From Phoronis australis (Eukaryota; Phoronida; Phoronidae): a stretch of 64,000 bases of DNA. The stretch spans positions 135,411-199,410 of the forward strand of contig NMRA01000008.1 of assembly GCA_002633005.1 (NCBI GenBank), read 5' to 3'. The translations under genes and the position numbers were made by a program. Position 1 is the first letter of the stretch, and each line of letters starts with the position of its first letter. Positions 1 through 10,439 of the stretch are shown here, in pieces. The notes under the pieces were generated by a model that worked only from the letters and a program-made list of their open reading frames with translations, was not told where the DNA came from and did not search any database.

Positions 1-724
1 AAATTAATCAGCAGAATTTCATTAGTAAAAGTTCAAAAACTTTTAGTTTAAAACACTATATGGCAAAGAAGTAAAATTTCATTTTGTGAAAATTTCTCAC
101 CAAAAGCTATTCTAAGAGTTTTACTTAGTTGTTACAACGGTTTGTATGGTTCAGACGCACCCAAACAAAATTTAATAGCTTTGACCATTTGCACATTATA
201 GCAAGCCTTTGTAACATGATAATAGCAAATTTAGCAAATACATTTTTCCCAAATTGAAAAATTGTCACGATAACAACAACAACCCTTAAAAGCAACACTT
301 CACAATGAAAGATTAGGGGAATTATTTTTATAAAGGTCAGAGGTTAACCAAAATTTTAGAAACTCAAAAATTATCGTTTGTATGGGATTTCAAATCTGCA
401 TTGGCACACTTGGGCATACGTACACAAAACACTTTTAAAAAACTTGAAGCATGTTTCTAAAACAGCGTCTGAGTGAAGAATGATATGTAGTACAAAACAG
501 TAGATGCTGTAAAGTGTTTTCAACTAAATTAAAGATCAACTATTCAACTGAAATGTACTAATAGCGAACAGAAAATGGTGAATGTAAAACAATCACATCC
601 TTAAGAGACACATGTCCCAAAGAGTGGAAGTTTAAACATACGGTAAGTGTTATTTATTTCAAATTTAAGTGCGCATACGTTCTGCGACATTCTCTTTCTA
701 AATGGTAAATATGAGACGTCATAC
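1..724. other. IRF intron, left edge of window
   Basis: AT-rich DNA downstream (minus strand) of the association-domain exon. I see no further IRF exon here: no stretch resembling the rest of the association domain on the minus strand. No repeat or RNA gene is recognised. Confidence 0.5.
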
Positions 725-861
725 CCGAGTTGACTCAGGGTCCTGGGAAGGTCTCTGTGGCACTTGCAGACCATAATAAATTCTGCAGCCAGACTCGTTG
801 GCAACCACGCTGTTGTAGAAAATATCCTCACTGTACGAGATGCAAACCGCCAATTTGTGGC
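725..861 (-). CDS. IRF: IRF gene, exon encoding the start of the IRF-association domain
   Basis: The minus-strand exon is bounded by a strong acceptor (pyrimidine run then TTTTCAG) and a CGG|GTATGA donor, 137 nt, entering with two codon bases and leaving in phase 0. It encodes 45 residues including KLAVCISYSEDIFYNSVVAN followed by ESGCRIYYG. That is the opening beta-strand pattern of the IRF-association (IAD/SMAD-FHA-like) domain: an alternating hydrophobic strand, an aromatic, 'SxVxN', then GCRxxYG, as in the IRF3/4/5/8 branches. The domain mediates dimerisation and partner binding in the cytosol and nucleus. Its incoming phase fits the exon ending at 3025, giving a Gly codon across the junction. 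The rest of the domain should lie to the left of position 1. Identification is from motif recognition, not from a search. Confidence 0.75.
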
Positions 862-3024
862 CTGAAAAGTTTATAAAGGATTCTTTACACTTTACTGTCG
901 TCCAGAAGAAATTCATATAGGCATGCACATGAATGCACACATATGACCCCGCAATTACATAACCACACCTAGGCCCTTGAATGAACTGAGCAATGAGTAA
1001 AGTGATAAACCTGTGGCCATCTATTCATAAAAAATCTTTTTACCGAGCTGCATGCCTATAGGCCCTATCGTACTAACGTCCACGCGTCGATGTTTTGGGG
1101 GAGTTGCGGTCAGTGTGAATAGTTAACTTCGGTACTGGATCAAAATTAACAGCGCCAGACAACTTTGCGGTAAACATATGGATTTAACAGCAAAGCGTCG
1201 ACACTGCATTGCAGTATGAATGGTCAACTTCAGTCCCATACAAGTTATCCCCAGGTGTCACTGTTATTGTCAGTGTCATTGCTAATACATGCTCAAATAA
1301 TTACCATTAGAATTAGAAGTTTACGTCCATTAGCACATGTAAATGTTCCCAAATTGCCACATTAAAAAAATGTTATCGTTCTCGCAATGCATCAGCACTA
1401 CCTTGCGATTACTTCAATGACAGCAGCGTCACCAACCACTTGACTACGATATCCGTTAACTACCGAAGCCGGTATGAAAGGTTCATTTAACTTTGCAGTT
1501 AAGGAAGACACTGCGCTCAGACCGGAGTTAAGTCAGTATGAAAGGGCCCTATGTCAGCTGGGCCATTTTGTTTGGTCACAACAGTGCTATGGTAAACTCT
1601 CATTAATTTAGGACACAATGTGGTAGAGCAGTGAAATTTTATTTTTTCATTTCATTCGTGGCATTTTAATGAAATCATTTGATAATAATGCAAATCACTC
1701 TATGTTCTTAACGGGCAAAAAAAGGAATTTCGAATATTTCCAAATATCGGCTCTGAATTGGTAAACTTGCCGAACACTGCTAACTTGGAAATTTCTTTTG
1801 GTACAGTCCCCAGCTCCAAATCTGTGTGAAATATGGCCTCCGCTGCCAATCCCTGACATAAACCAACCACCACTGCCCTGGTTGGTCAGTAAGTGGAGTA
1901 TATATACAGTACAGATTATAAAATAACAAGCATCTAGAGATGGCAGTCTAAGTGTATAACTAAGATAAGCCTTTATAACATAACATCACGAAGTCTAAGC
2001 AAAAGCAACCATTGAACAGTCAGTAGAAACTCGGCCCGTCATGCCAAGAATTGTACGATGACACTTGGCCTACCTCAAAATCCAACCTCTCTGTTGGCTT
2101 GGTAATTGGCCCATTATGTTGCACACCCACAGAATTAATGAGACACAGAACAACGCGTGAGCTCTGGGCAACATTCAGTTAAAATTCAGACGCTAAAAGT
2201 CACGTTTCTTGTCCGATTTTAAAAATTCAAAAACCAGACAACGCCTGCTTTTCATGAACGATTCAAATAATAAAAACTTTCAAATCGAAAATTAAAAAAA
2301 AAAAAATTCCTCGCCCCCAGTGTGTTCATGGTGGATACGATTATCTAAGAATGATAACATCAGCAACTTGAGGCAATTTAACTAACCACAACAACATGTG
2401 GCCTTTGATCCGAACCGTGTCAATGTAGGATTCTTGTCATGTTTCAGGGCACTAAGTACTTTTTTAATTGAGTTATACAAGAACCGCTGTTGTCAAGACG
2501 CCAGTTTATCAAGAAAACTTTTTGATGACTTCACTGGCTACAGTAAGTTGACTGAAATAAAACACTGACTAAAATAAATTGGTATATCGTGGAGTGAAAC
2601 TTGTGATTTTTCAAGCTGTTAGACTGCTGAAATTGAATTCCACAGAAAAAGTTGGGTTGTGAACTATCACAGCCAAAAATGATGCATTAGGTTTCAGTTC
2701 TCTGGTACAGGTTGATGAAAGTAGTTCCATTTCGTTGCAGTAACTCTTTGAACCATGACAATTTACTGCAAGCCGTGATGCTGGACAAAAGACCACAAGA
2801 AAGCTTAACTTACAATAGACTAGACTAATTGCCGCTGTTCCATGGAGATAAAGTCAAATGAGAAGTTTTTGTAACGAGATTCAATAGAATTACATACTGG
2901 CATGCCAAAAGCTCTGTTTTGCCAAAAAAAGTGAAGATGACAATTGTGTTGATGTACCAACACGCACCTCTGATTACATGAATGAAAATGAGATTGTGAG
3001 AAAAAAATTCAATTCCATACTCAC
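862..3024. other. IRF intron
   Basis: Intron between the linker exon 3025-3123 and the association-domain exon. Apart from the candidate alternative exon at 2611-2780 it holds only AT-rich sequence, an A-run near 2294 and no recognisable element. Confidence 0.5.
2611..2780 (-). CDS. Possible alternative terminal exon of the IRF gene
   Basis: A good acceptor (pyrimidine-rich tract ending in GTCCAG) opens a 170-nt reading frame that enters with two codon bases, matching the phase-1 donor of the exon ending at 3025, and closes with TGA at 2611-2613. Spliced in, it would add 56 residues with no recognisable domain and would end the protein before the IRF-association domain encoded at 725-861. 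Its composition is ordinary and no clear polyadenylation signal was identified, so it may be a chance open frame in an intron. It is listed because phase, acceptor and stop are mutually consistent. Confidence 0.25.
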
Positions 3025-3123
3025 CATCAGAGTATTGAATCTGTTCACTCACAAGATTCTCAAAGTCGTTTCCATTTGGATCGCTTGTGCATCCCATGAA
3101 CGTTGCATCTGGCGACGCTAAAT
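3025..3123 (-). CDS. IRF: IRF gene, linker exon
   Basis: A 99-nt minus-strand exon lies between a TTTTTGCCGCAG acceptor and a GATG|GTGAGT donor. It starts with two codon bases and ends with one, compatible with the exon upstream (4190-4396) and with the association-domain exon downstream (725-861). It encodes LASPDATFMGCTSDPNGNDF and then ENLVSEQIQYSD, an acidic and polar stretch typical of the poorly conserved region between the IRF DNA-binding and association domains. No motif assigns a function. The exon is supported by its splice sites, phase and position. Confidence 0.65.
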
Positions 3124-4189
3124 CTGCGGCAAAAACAATGACTGGCTAACTTAGCCTCGAAATTACCAATGCCAAGCGAAATTGTTGGCAAACGTGGCTT
3201 TTAAAATTGCTTGCTATTAATTATAAAGAAATAGGTTTAAACGTGCAATATGCATGCAAAGACAAGGAAACATTGTAATATTCAGTGCAACTTGAATAAA
3301 ATCAACATTCCAATTGATTAGTTATTATCCAGTGAACACTAATAGTAATATCAAGAGAACTGAAAGCACACATAGTGCGTGTGCGTATGTGTTGAAAAGA
3401 GGATTAATTAGACTAAAAATCATGCACCCCATATCTGTGCTTCGACGCTTAGATTTTGAAGAATGAATACGGTACTTGTGTAATATGACTGTAACATTTT
3501 CCTTAATGTTAATTTTGCCACAAAGATCAAATTTGATATCAAACCTTTGAGCAATAGCACCCACTCAACTGTCAAAAAATAATCAAATTTTAGAGAGTAG
3601 TGGCAGATTCAAACATTTAGGATTTTTTTACAGTGTTGACAATCATGGTTTTCCATTACCAAGATGTGAGATTTCATCAATGAGCTGAAGACTACCCACC
3701 AGTGGACTGTACTATGAGTGGACCACCAGTAATGCGAAGATTCCATGAGTGGACCACCAGATAACCCAAAGATTCGTCCAAGACAATAATTGTAAAAATA
3801 TTGTGACTAGAGCGAGACAGGCTAAAAGTTTTGATAAACATGAAAAACAAAACCATCGGCAAGTCGGCTTTTTGATGAATAACTCCAACTGGGAAGTTAT
3901 AAGATACCCACTCTGCCAGAGAATTGGCAACTGTGAAAGGGACACTGTAGCGTTGAAGCACATTTGCAGAACTTACAAGCTTCACAGAAACAGAGAATAG
4001 CATTTGTAACAAAGGACACTTTTGCAGAGTTTTTAGACAAAAAATAATGCGGCCTTCTGTATGGACTTTGCGGTGACAAGGTCACTTGTTCGGTGACACA
4101 TAAGGCATCTGCACAATTTCTCCCAGGTCCTAATAAAGCGCCCTCTGGCCTCAGTTTTGGAAAGCCACTTCAAGGGTAACTGCACTTAC
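3124..4189. other. IRF intron
   Basis: About 1.07 kb of intron. A short direct repeat ('gagtggaccacca', near 3716 and 3748) is the only structure noticed. Open frames on both strands near 3.7-4.0 kb look accidental: there are no family motifs and they overlap on opposite strands. Confidence 0.45.
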
Positions 4190-4396
4190 CATACAAGGTG
4201 GACTGGCTTTCTTCAGTGTCCATGAAATCAAACTGTGAAGAAAGGTCCCGGGGAGGGCTCCCCTGCGGAGTCCACTCGGGCTCACCAAGGTGACTGTCTA
4301 CCAATCCCGCTTGCATAGAGTGGTTATCGCGGGCCACCAGGTCACCGGAGTCGATAGTTCGCAGGTCAGATGGCAAACTCACAGACGTGTACTGGT
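4190..4396 (-). CDS. IRF: IRF gene, linker exon (Ser/Asp-rich)
   Basis: A 207-nt minus-strand exon has a TTTCTTCTTTTAACCAG acceptor and a TATG|GTAAGT donor, with phases of two bases in and one base out. It encodes 68 codons beginning QYTSVSLPSDLRTIDSGD and containing EPEWTPQGSPPRDL and FDFMDTEESQSTLY. The composition is acidic, Ser/Pro-rich and probably disordered, as expected for the transactivating linker of an IRF. GC content is visibly higher than in the flanking introns. It joins the exon at 6118-6181 upstream and 3025-3123 downstream without a phase conflict. Confidence 0.65.
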
Positions 4397-5299
4397 CTGG
4401 TTAAAAGAAGAAACCGTCGCAGTTGTATGTGAAGCAACAACGTGATATCATAGAGTGCGTTATGACATCAATAGGGATGCTCTTTGTTTCACCCGTGAGC
4501 TATAGGTGTCAGGGTGCACCCACCCGCAGCATACTTTTCAGAAAGCATAAATAAAAGCTAAATCAAGAAAAAGTGCACTACCGCATTCGATTGCTTGAGG
4601 GCACAAATTAAACTCCGGAGTTTTCAGACATGCCCCAGTCTCTCAAAGCACGTACCATACCGATATGGATGTAGCAAAGTGTTTACATGACAATGTTCTA
4701 CATGTTTGCTGATCCAAACACGCTAATCAAGTCGGATCAGGGTCTAGAAATATAGTCTAGCAAGGCCACTGGAAGCACACATATACAGGTTTTTTTTGGC
4801 ATTGTTCGCACTGCATTTCACGGCTGCTGATCTGAACTCTGGTTGGTTTGGGAGTCTCGATTATTTTTGATTTGATAAATCCCCCGTGAGTGAATCGACA
4901 GTCGAATGCGATAAATAAAATAAATAAAAAATAGCAGATACCATAGAAATAATGATAAACACTATTCTATGTTAAGCACTTCATAATCAAAATTCAAACC
5001 ATGCAAAGTGTAGTACAAGACAAAAGTAATCAGACAAAATACCATATTCCTAGCTGTCGTGGCGGCTAACAAGGGCGGACCCACAATTTTGAGTTAAGGA
5101 GGCCAAGTAGAGGCAGAGTATTAGTCAGGATTTTGCCCATCAGACATTTGCAACCCCGAACTGCCAAATGGAATTTGGGGGAATTTTATTGGGGGCCATG
5201 GCCCCGTTGGCCCCTCTTTAAATCTGCTACTGGCTAATTCTGTTAACAACACCAAAGTTCTAATAACAGAACGGCTTATCCACCTTGATAACTGAAAAT

Positions 5300-5585
5300 T
5301 CATGAGGCTCCCCAGTCTACATATTAATTGGTGTAAGCCCAGTTTCAATAGGCAACAGCACACCACAGATTGTCATTGTTAGTCTAGTCTATTGTTACTC
5401 CCCTGTAACTGATTGTCTGTGTATCAGTATTACAGCAGAAACAACAAAGGAGCTTAAATTCGTGAGGCTCTACATATCCATTGGTGCAAGCCCAGTCTCA
5501 ATATTGGCAACTGGCACACTACAGGTTGTCATTGTTAGTCTAGTCTATTGTTACTCCCCTGTAACTGACTGTGTCTCTGTATCAT
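5300..5585 (+). repeat. Diverged tandem duplication
   Basis: Two copies (about 5300-5435 and 5459-5585) share TGAGGCTC, TTGGTG.AAGCCCAGT, then TGTCATTGTTAGTCTAGTCT and ATTGTTACTCCCCTGTAACT. They differ by small indels and substitutions, which indicates an old local duplication inside an intron. Confidence 0.85.
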
Positions 5586-6038
5586 AACTTGTTGTTGGGC
5601 CTGGCAAGGTGGCTACAGCTGGTTTAAATCCATCCTGGTTTTTATTTACTTAATAACTTTACAGCTAATTTCCCTTCATTCTCGGTCATCAGGGGAGACT
5701 ACTCTGACAATGTATTCGGCTTCCGCCTAGCCGTCATGAAGGGGAATTCCGGGTCACTTAGTTCAAATACTTTTGGCTTCTAACTGCACATGTTGACAAT
5801 AGCTATCACCAGATTAGATACAAAAAAGTGAATCTGTTTTCAACTAATTTTCAACTGCTGTACAATTGGCTCTTACATAAATTGGCAGTTGAAATTCTGC
5901 AGCTGAAATACAACTGTCGGTTAAAAACCAAAAGCTCAATACTCTTCTTCGTGTGGGGACTTACGTTTAGGAGGGTAATGATGGGTTTGCCCAACAGGTT
6001 ACCCGTGTTAGCCCGAATCTGAGGGTATAACTACCCCC

Positions 6039-6047
6039 NNNNNNNNN
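6039..6047. other. Assembly gap in a poly-C run
   Basis: Nine Ns are flanked by C-runs on both sides. This is a sequencing failure in a homopolymer. Confidence 0.95.
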
Positions 6048-6117
6048 CCCCCCCCCCCCAGCTGCCACATGCTAAACAAACCTATTGTCGAAACCATGTT
6101 ACTCAAGTGACACATAC

Positions 6118-6181
6118 CTGAATAATTACTCCTCAGAGTGACAGGTGTTGGAACCTGTGGAGTGTAGGCATCATTACTCGC
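6118..6181 (-). CDS. IRF: IRF gene, small linker exon
   Basis: A 64-nt minus-strand exon has acceptor TTTACTCCCTAG and a strong CAG|GTATGT donor, entering in phase 0 and leaving after one codon base. It encodes ASNDAYTPQVPTPVTLRSNY plus Ser, and its last base completes an Asp codon with the exon at 4190-4396, giving a smooth SNYSDQYTSVSLPSD junction. Because the DNA-binding-domain exon 14622-14802 ends in phase 1 and this one begins in phase 0, at least one exon of length 3n+2 must lie between them. The exon is short and has no domain, so it rests on splice sites and phase only. Confidence 0.5.
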
Positions 6182-8373
6182 CTAGGGAGTAAATGAACAA
6201 AGTGTAGTTATTTATTAATAATGATCAGCAAGATATAATACTTCACAGACATATTCAACATTCACTAGATCACAGTAACAAAACAACACCTAATGTGTAC
6301 ATCGCAGGGGCACATTTGATTTCTTAGCTGGTGAAGCAGTACACCAGTGCCACCTAGTGGTCTAGAAATGAGATTAGCAGCCACACTTGGCACCTGCTAA
6401 AATAAAACGCACTATTAGGCTCAGTTCACATTGAAGAAATTTGTCAGAATGCCTCTATCATCTTCTGTAGCCAAACTTCTGGTGATTAGATAAGAAAGAT
6501 ATGAGGATTACACCTAGTGTGAATGTATACGAGATGTTATAATGTATTCCCACAGGCGTAGCTGGGCTCTCTTGTTCAACCCCATAAAAGGAAGGTGTAT
6601 TGAAGCTTTATGTTTGCCAGCTTTGAATTGATTCACTGCAGACATCACTGCAATATCCAGCTCGGCTGGACAGTTTGTCGTTTGCATGCCAGAGGAGGCT
6701 TTTGTAATGTGACCTGAGGAGAATAAGTTTGGTTGTCTGCCGACAGTAGTTTAATCGATCTTTATCATAAGGAACAATTAAATAAAACAGTCACTACTTT
6801 AATTGGATACTAAACAAAAACCACCCATAGTTGCCTTACACATCGACAATATTCTCTCCATTCCAGACAAACCCTTTTTTTAATTCTCTATGACAGTTGT
6901 ACTTCAGCATGAAAGTAAGTTTCCCACTAAATTATGTTTTTTCAATTATTTACAAAAAACGCGTCAAAGTTTTCCCGTGCATCACGGTATCAACATCTAC
7001 TACGTCACTGTTTTAGATAAAATCCATCACTGCAACATTAATTCCTCCACCAGGGGTCATGCCACGCAAGAGTGAAAGGGGAATTAAAAAAAAAACCTCA
7101 TTCTACTCATTCTTCATCAGGCTCTGAACATCGTCTGCTATTACACACATTGTAAACATCTGGTGACATCACAGATAACTTGGTGATGTGTAAACAGCAG
7201 AAAACAACATTTGTCACTAGCGTGCACAAGAATTGAAAACTCAGTCCACTGTTTACGTAGGGGTTTCATATGATGAACTTGCTATAACCGCATCACACAT
7301 AGTTGTTTTGTAGCCACACACTTCCTATTCGCATGCGCAGTACAATTCATGTGGAACAGCCATTTCGAATATGTTTATTTTCGTCAGTTTGGAAACCAGG
7401 ATTAACACCAGTAAATAAAAGCTGCTCGTTACGGCAAGCTATTATTCACTACGACATGTTTTTTCAAGCAAGTACGACAAACGACCCATCCCAGAATGCA
7501 TTGAACAAACACAAAGATTAGCAATTATTTTGCATGTAAGATTCTCGAGGCACGCGCCATCCGATAATGCTGAAGTCAATTCTCATCACTTGGAACACAA
7601 ATTATAAACCCTGTTACACGACGTTCAATTGTTCTCTGTGATGTCATTGGTCAAAATTTAGACATCAACTGCCTAGCAGTGAGTTTGAAAAATGGCAGCA
7701 GCATTGCAGACAAAATCCCTCGAGTTGTCTAAAGTAAAAATGGCCAGTATGCATTTGATGAGGAAATTCCAACCGGAATTAGCCGATAGAAAACTTCGTC
7801 ATCATAGGGTTATACTTTAAACTTATCAATGGCAATTACGGTCAAATGTCATCAACTTCAGACGCAATGTAAATTTGGAGGTGCAACTAAGTTGCATCTC
7901 CAAATTTACATTGCGTACGATACTGGAACAAGGAAGGCCAGAGACTATCCCAGTGCCTACCCTCTGACGTCACCACAGAAACAGAAACGGAAACAGACGC
8001 AAACAACTAAACAATATAAAAAATCTTATTTTTCAAAAGATATTCACATTCATTGCTGTGAATGACCATGATTTCTCGAAACATTGCATGGTTTAAGCTT
8101 AAAATGATAAGCATCTATTTGGTGCTACTTATCATTTATGAACAAATTTGCTCGTTCGCTTTATAAATATTGTGTCCAATATTGGTGAGATAAAACCTGA
8201 AGTGAATAAAAGGCAACATCAGGATCATGCAAAATACAATAAAACTGATCAGTTCTGTGCAGTTTTGACTTAATTAGAACTTGCACACTTTATCGACTTA
8301 ATATTTTAAATCTGTTGATGAGGGCAATTCACTATGAGTGAGGAGAAATGTTTATGTGGGCATTGTAACCTAC
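6182..8373. other. IRF intron
   Basis: AT-rich intron. The only strong structure is the near-perfect palindrome at 7862-7916. A 'GTGCCACCTAGTGG' core near 6346 resembles the CTCF-like cores found in repeats elsewhere in the window. Confidence 0.45.
7862..7916. repeat. Near-perfect 55-nt palindrome (hairpin)
   Basis: Two 27-nt arms, ACGCAATGTAAATTTGGAGG... and its reverse complement, are separated by a single base at 7889 and contain one mismatch. As RNA it would fold into an almost uninterrupted hairpin. It is shorter than a usual pre-miRNA with a proper loop. It may be the collapsed remnant of a MITE. Confidence 0.9.
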
Positions 8374-8437
8374 CTCAGTATTACAGACCACAGGTTTCAC
8401 GTTCACGTCTTTGCCACGATCAGCAGCTCCAAAGTTT
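8374..8437 (-). CDS. Candidate IRF linker exon (start uncertain)
   Basis: This open minus-strand segment ends at a GAG|GTAGGT donor in phase 0, as required to enter the exon 6118-6181. Read from the acceptor GACTTTAG (exon start 8437) it encodes NFGAADRGKDVNVKPVVCNT plus Glu. Read from the nearer AG (exon start 8426) it begins with two codon bases and would directly fit the phase-1 donor of the DNA-binding-domain exon at 14622. The nearer acceptor has a poor pyrimidine tract. The fit to a required missing phase is the main support, and coincidence is quite possible. Confidence 0.28.
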
Positions 8438-8864
8438 CTAAAGTCATGAAGATTGCATTGTCTCTCTACATCAAAGGAATAAATTCATGTAATATGCATA
8501 TCATACAATGTCATTTTTATCTCTATCCATACAACCCTATGCACATTACAAAAATACATCAAGATTTTCAACAAAGAATAAGACCAAATCCAAATACAAA
8601 TTGCCAAATACAAGAATAACGAAGTCATACCTTATTGTGATGGAATGATTCTTTTAAGAAATTAAAAAATCTATAACTAGAAATACTTGAAAAAAGACAC
8701 TTGTTTACCAGAAAACATGATAGTCTAGTTGCCATCCCAATAGCCCCCATAGTGAACCCTGTAGTGTTGATTACTGTAAATTTTTTTTGTTGAAATATAT
8801 TAAATATGATCAGGGGAACAAAATTAGCTTGCTTGAACTTAGCGCAACTTTGAGCATTTTTTGC

Positions 8865-8897
8865 AATTCAAGATGGCGGATTCCGCCATTTTGAATT
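8865..8897. repeat. Palindrome containing two opposed AAGATGGCGG-type motifs
   Basis: Arms 8865-8880 (AATTCAAGATGGCGGA) and 8882-8897 are complementary with one mismatch around a single T. Each arm carries a YY1-like AARATGGCGG core. Confidence 0.85.
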
Positions 8898-9274
8898 TCG
8901 ACCCACTTAAGTTTTTTCAACTTCATAACTAACAGGGTCATGTAATACATTGTTTATACCATTTTCTAGGATGGGGAGTCCATTTCTGGTGTTATTTGAT
9001 TAATACGGGGTCATTTTCAACGTCAAAACGGAGGTCAAATGTCAAAACTGCCCAGCAGACTTCTGACATTTAGTTTCTTATCTCATTATTTTTCATATTC
9101 TCTGTTAACCTCTTCAAGATTTTTTTTCAAAATGCTGACTATTACATACATGTACTATAGTGGGCCAAACATTTTACTCACAAGTTTCATGAGGGTTGTA
9201 TTGGCACAACAGAGAAAGCATATGGCATGGAAATGCTCATACGCTCAGCAGGTCAGTGCAGGTGCGTCCAGTAT

Positions 9275-9915
9275 GGTTACTGCCTATTACTCCAAACAAC
9301 ACTACTCCGAAAAACCTCTACACCGAAAAGAAAACACTACTCCGAAGAAACCCACGCCTCTTCCAAATATGAACACATTTGTTTCATTTTATAACACTAA
9401 TACATACGCGCACCCCTATGGGGAGCTCAAATTCTTGGCAATGTGAACCTTTTACAAACAAAAAACATAGGACTAAAAAAACGGGATATCACGTTCAGGG
9501 CTATGAATTGTGTATTCGCGCCTTTTTAGTGGATTTTTGTCTCGTTTTCTCGGACTTTTTGTTGTTTTGAGGCGGATCTTTTTCACCATTACGCTTAAAT
9601 GAGCTCCCTGAGCCCCTCCCCTGGGTGCACGCATGTAAAATGATACTTTTTCTCTCAATCAAAGAAGATAGGATACAAGAGGTATTAACTACAAAGACAG
9701 TAATAATGTAAAAAATAAATCATTGGACTTCATTGTCCAAATTTATTTTTTGTGAGGGTATTTTGTTAGTAAATAACAAGTTAATAAACCATTCATGAAA
9801 CTTTGAGAAAATTTAGGAAGATAGAGTAAAAAAGTCGTATTAACGGTGTTTTTTTGTAGTGGACCTTCGGAGTAGCTGTTTTTTTTCGGAGTGGTGGGCC
9901 TTCGGAGTAGTAACC
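9275..9915. mobile_element. Non-autonomous element with 'TACTCCGAA' inverted ends
   Basis: The left end begins GGTTACTGCCTATTACTCC and continues with repeated ACTACTCCGAA units to about 9353. The right end (9850-9915) is the inverted equivalent, with GGACCTTCGGAGTAG, TTTTTTTCGGAGTGG, GGGCCTTCGGAGTAG and AGTAACC. The 641-bp interior shows no transposase. No clean target-site duplication was identified, so the exact boundaries are approximate. Confidence 0.55.
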
Positions 9916-10439
9916 TGTTACACTCCAGTAGAGTCAACGCAAAGGCTAAGAACCGATGCACTGTAGGTATACAATCTCATCACAGCCATGTTGTTACTCA
10001 ATGTCTACTCAAATGGGACCAAGTCTTATGTAGAGCTGATGGTTCACCTGGAAATTGTCAATAACCTCCCACATCAGTAGATTGTCTTTGTAAGTCAACA
10101 CTGTTGTCTCTCATGTTTCTGCCTTAGCTTCTTAATCCAACAATCCTGTCTCAAGGAGATGTTGATATATTTCTTCGTAGCAGGTCACCATAATTGTGTA
10201 CGGTACCTGCGCTGGTGTAGCAGTTTTTAAAATAAACATGGAAATTCTTTTCGACTAGAATATGATAGCGCCTCCATGTACGTTAATTGTCTTAATTTTC
10301 ACAATTTGCATGTAACTCCATTCGTAAATAACAATAAACAGCTAGGCGCAGTAACATCGACGTAAACCACGACAAAAGTAATGTTTCTGGCAAGCAGTTT
10401 GACAGAGTTCTTTCGAAGTTTATATTGAAGATTGCTGTG

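Larger units (their letters stand above)
4397..6117. other. IRF intron with a local duplication and a small gap
   Basis: Holds a diverged direct duplication (5300-5435 and 5459-5585) and a poly-C run interrupted by Ns at 6039-6047. The rest is unremarkable AT-rich DNA. Confidence 0.5.

Noticed and set aside
9473-9658. Lys/Arg-rich minus-strand frame that could be the missing IRF basic linker
   Set aside because: It lies inside the element with TACTCCGAA ends (9275-9915) and no splice sites give the required phases.
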